Positions 62,957-64,000 of a stretch of DNA of 64,000 nt are shown piece by piece. A program made the translations under genes and the position numbers. The stretch covers positions 62,001 through 126,000 of the forward strand of contig CAZVJY010000002.1 in NCBI GenBank assembly GCA_964626685.1, given 5' to 3'. Position 1 is the first letter of the stretch. Every line of letters begins with the position of its first letter. The DNA comes from RGEC01 sp964626685. Its GTDB lineage: Bacteria; Bacteroidota; Bacteroidia; NS11-12g; UBA955. Under the pieces are notes generated by a model, which saw only the letters and a program-made list of their open reading frames with translations, was not told the DNA's origin and searched no databases.

Positions 62957-64000
62957 TTAATAATGCATCAATGCCACGGCAGGAGCATCATTCAGCCTTA
63001 AACTATAAATCCCGCCGGGCAGATTTGCAATTGAAATCACTTCCGAATCGTGCACCACACGCTGCAATACACACCGGCCTGTTGCGTCAAAAACCCTAAG
63101 ATTTCCTGCCTTTTGCATAGTAATTGTCCCCTCAGCCGGATTGGGATAAAAAACGTTTTTAGCACAGTTGAATGCATCTACAGACAACCCGTATTGAATA
63201 CTAATGGCATTGGGAGCTGTTGTATCATCAGAGCCAAAATTATTGCTCACAATTAATGAAACATTGTACAGTCCGGCCTGCCTGAAAACAACACGGGGAT
63301 TGCGGCTACCTGCGGATGTTCCACCAACAAAAGAAACGCCTGCCGCCGGTGTTATTTGCCAATTAAGGCCTGTGGCAAAAGGCTGGCTCCTGTCGGTAAA
63401 ATTGAAGGTATCCACCGTCACAAATCCCGATGTTTTGCTTATGCGAAAGCCGGCCCTGGGTCTACGTGGACTGACTATCCCAAGATATTTATCGCGAAAA
63501 CGAATCTGATTGGCCGTAAAAGTGCCTCCATTTTCTGTACCGGTAATTTCCAGCACCGGAATTTTTTCATCGGCACTCAGCCATTTGTATATTACTTGTC
63601 TGCGTGGAACGGGTACGCGCCCAAACTGCGTAATGAGCGAATCCGTACCATTGACAAGGGTTTTCACACGAAGTGTATTTGGATAGGTTTTGTAGGGCGT
63701 AATTACACTTCCCCAGCCATCCACCACATTGGTTCTGACACCGGCCTGCACATAGGTAAAAACATTACCCGGAATAGCAAAACGAAAATTGTATGTAGAA
63801 ACATCAGAATCTCCATACTTCAAGGGAAACTGGTAAATCTCATCATCATCCTTGTTCTGAGCTGCAAGTGGAAAACCCTGGTAAGAATAGCCAATTCCCT
63901 CCTGCTTAAAAACAGTGCTATTTTTGGTATAAAACGAATATATATTTTTAAGCATAATTGGCCCCGCACCCAGGCTATCTGCTGTTTTCAGGCCTATCTG
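62957..64000 (-). CDS. T9SS-sorted surface protein, 5' part outside window
   Basis: Partial: the frame is open from the stop at 62957 to the window edge, through the internal ATG at 63953-63955, which is therefore not necessarily the start (residues IGLKTADSLGAGPI precede it). The visible 347 residues have no signal peptide, a region of unknown fold, a PKD-like domain (about 200-270, VDTFNFTDRSQPF ... NVSLIVSNNFGSDDT) and a T9SS type A domain (VFYPNPAEGTITM ... PGGIYSLRL to the end). Likely a surface or secreted protein; the N-terminal function is not visible. Confidence 0.8.
   Translation of the reverse strand, partial: QIGLKTADSLGAGPIMLKNIYSFYTKNSTVFKQEGIGYSYQGFPLAAQNKDDDEIYQFPLKYGDSDVSTYNFRFAIPGNVFTYVQAGVRTNVVDGWGSVITPYKTYPNTLRVKTLVNGTDSLITQFGRVPVPRRQVIYKWLSADEKIPVLEITGTENGGTFTANQIRFRDKYLGIVSPRRPRAGFRISKTSGFVTVDTFNFTDRSQPFATGLNWQITPAAGVSFVGGTSAGSRNPRVVFRQAGLYNVSLIVSNNFGSDDTTAPNAISIQYGLSVDAFNCAKNVFYPNPAEGTITMQKAGNLRVFDATGRCVLQRVVHDSEVISIANLPGGIYSLRLNDAPAVALMHY

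Overview
The window is a stretch of ordinary chromosome from a member of the Bacteroidota, probably a Chitinophagales/Sphingobacteriales-like lineage. The evidence is taxonomic flavour rather than a marker gene. At least six proteins carry a C-terminal type IX secretion (T9SS) sorting domain. There is a TonB-dependent receptor with an N-terminal carboxypeptidase-like domain and a sensor kinase with Reg_prop/Y_Y_Y architecture. Families seen almost only in this phylum are present (DUF4271, DUF3078-like, DUF5522, PG_1098-like methyltransferase). Starts are preceded by the phylum promoter (TTTG, about 19-20 bases, TAnnTTTG) instead of a Shine-Dalgarno sequence. A run of exactly 100 N (17489-17588) marks an assembly gap, so this is a draft or metagenome scaffold.

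Layout. 1-4.7 kb: end of a dTDP-rhamnose epimerase gene, a membrane-anchored coiled-coil protein and a 1,000-residue TPR protein. 4.7-9.8 kb: a tightly overlapping minus-strand operon of HTH regulator, recQ and two glycosyltransferases. 9.9-13.6 kb: an AT-rich two-component pair. 13.6-16.9 kb: lolD-like ATPase, sucC, a very short mscL and an outer-membrane protein. 16.9-25.1 kb: a giant Ig-like T9SS protein (with the gap), prfC and two tandem paralogous secreted proteins. 25.4-30.1 kb: typA, a patatin phospholipase and lpd. 30.1-36.8 kb: vWA T9SS protein, MBL hydrolase, menD, NAD(P)-binding protein, and the operon ytxJ-thioesterase-smpB-small OMP. 36.9-42.6 kb: methyltransferase and a heme-flavoured block, hemD-DUF4271-Omp85-like, with hemW divergent. 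42.7-49 kb: Cys-rich PKD T9SS protein, UspA, TonB receptor, Hsp20. 49-57.8 kb: secA, DUF5522, purH, pyrD, a secreted unknown and a YyaL-type protein. 57.8-64 kb: Omp28-like T9SS protein, the three-gene NAD(P) transhydrogenase operon and a T9SS protein cut by the window end.

Most of the content is housekeeping (SecA, SmpB, RF3, TypA, PurH, PyrD, SucC, Lpd, MenD, HemD/HemW, Pnt) interleaved with cell-surface proteins. No tRNA, rRNA, CRISPR, phage, transposase or recognisable defence system was found. No gene-free stretch exceeds 300 bases. The three longest are 21650-21939 (a promoter motif and a strong hairpin), 25138-25433 (divergent promoter region) and 28409-28687 (an unexplained hairpin).

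Points that merit a second look: a thioesterase that seems to start at CTG inside a CTGA overlap; several other non-ATG starts combined with extremely short leaders; a cysteine-patterned repeat protein; a minimal MscL; the AT-rich kinase; a palindrome at the transhydrogenase start site; and the heme-linked DUF4271/Omp85 block. I did not find a clear, previously undescribed system.
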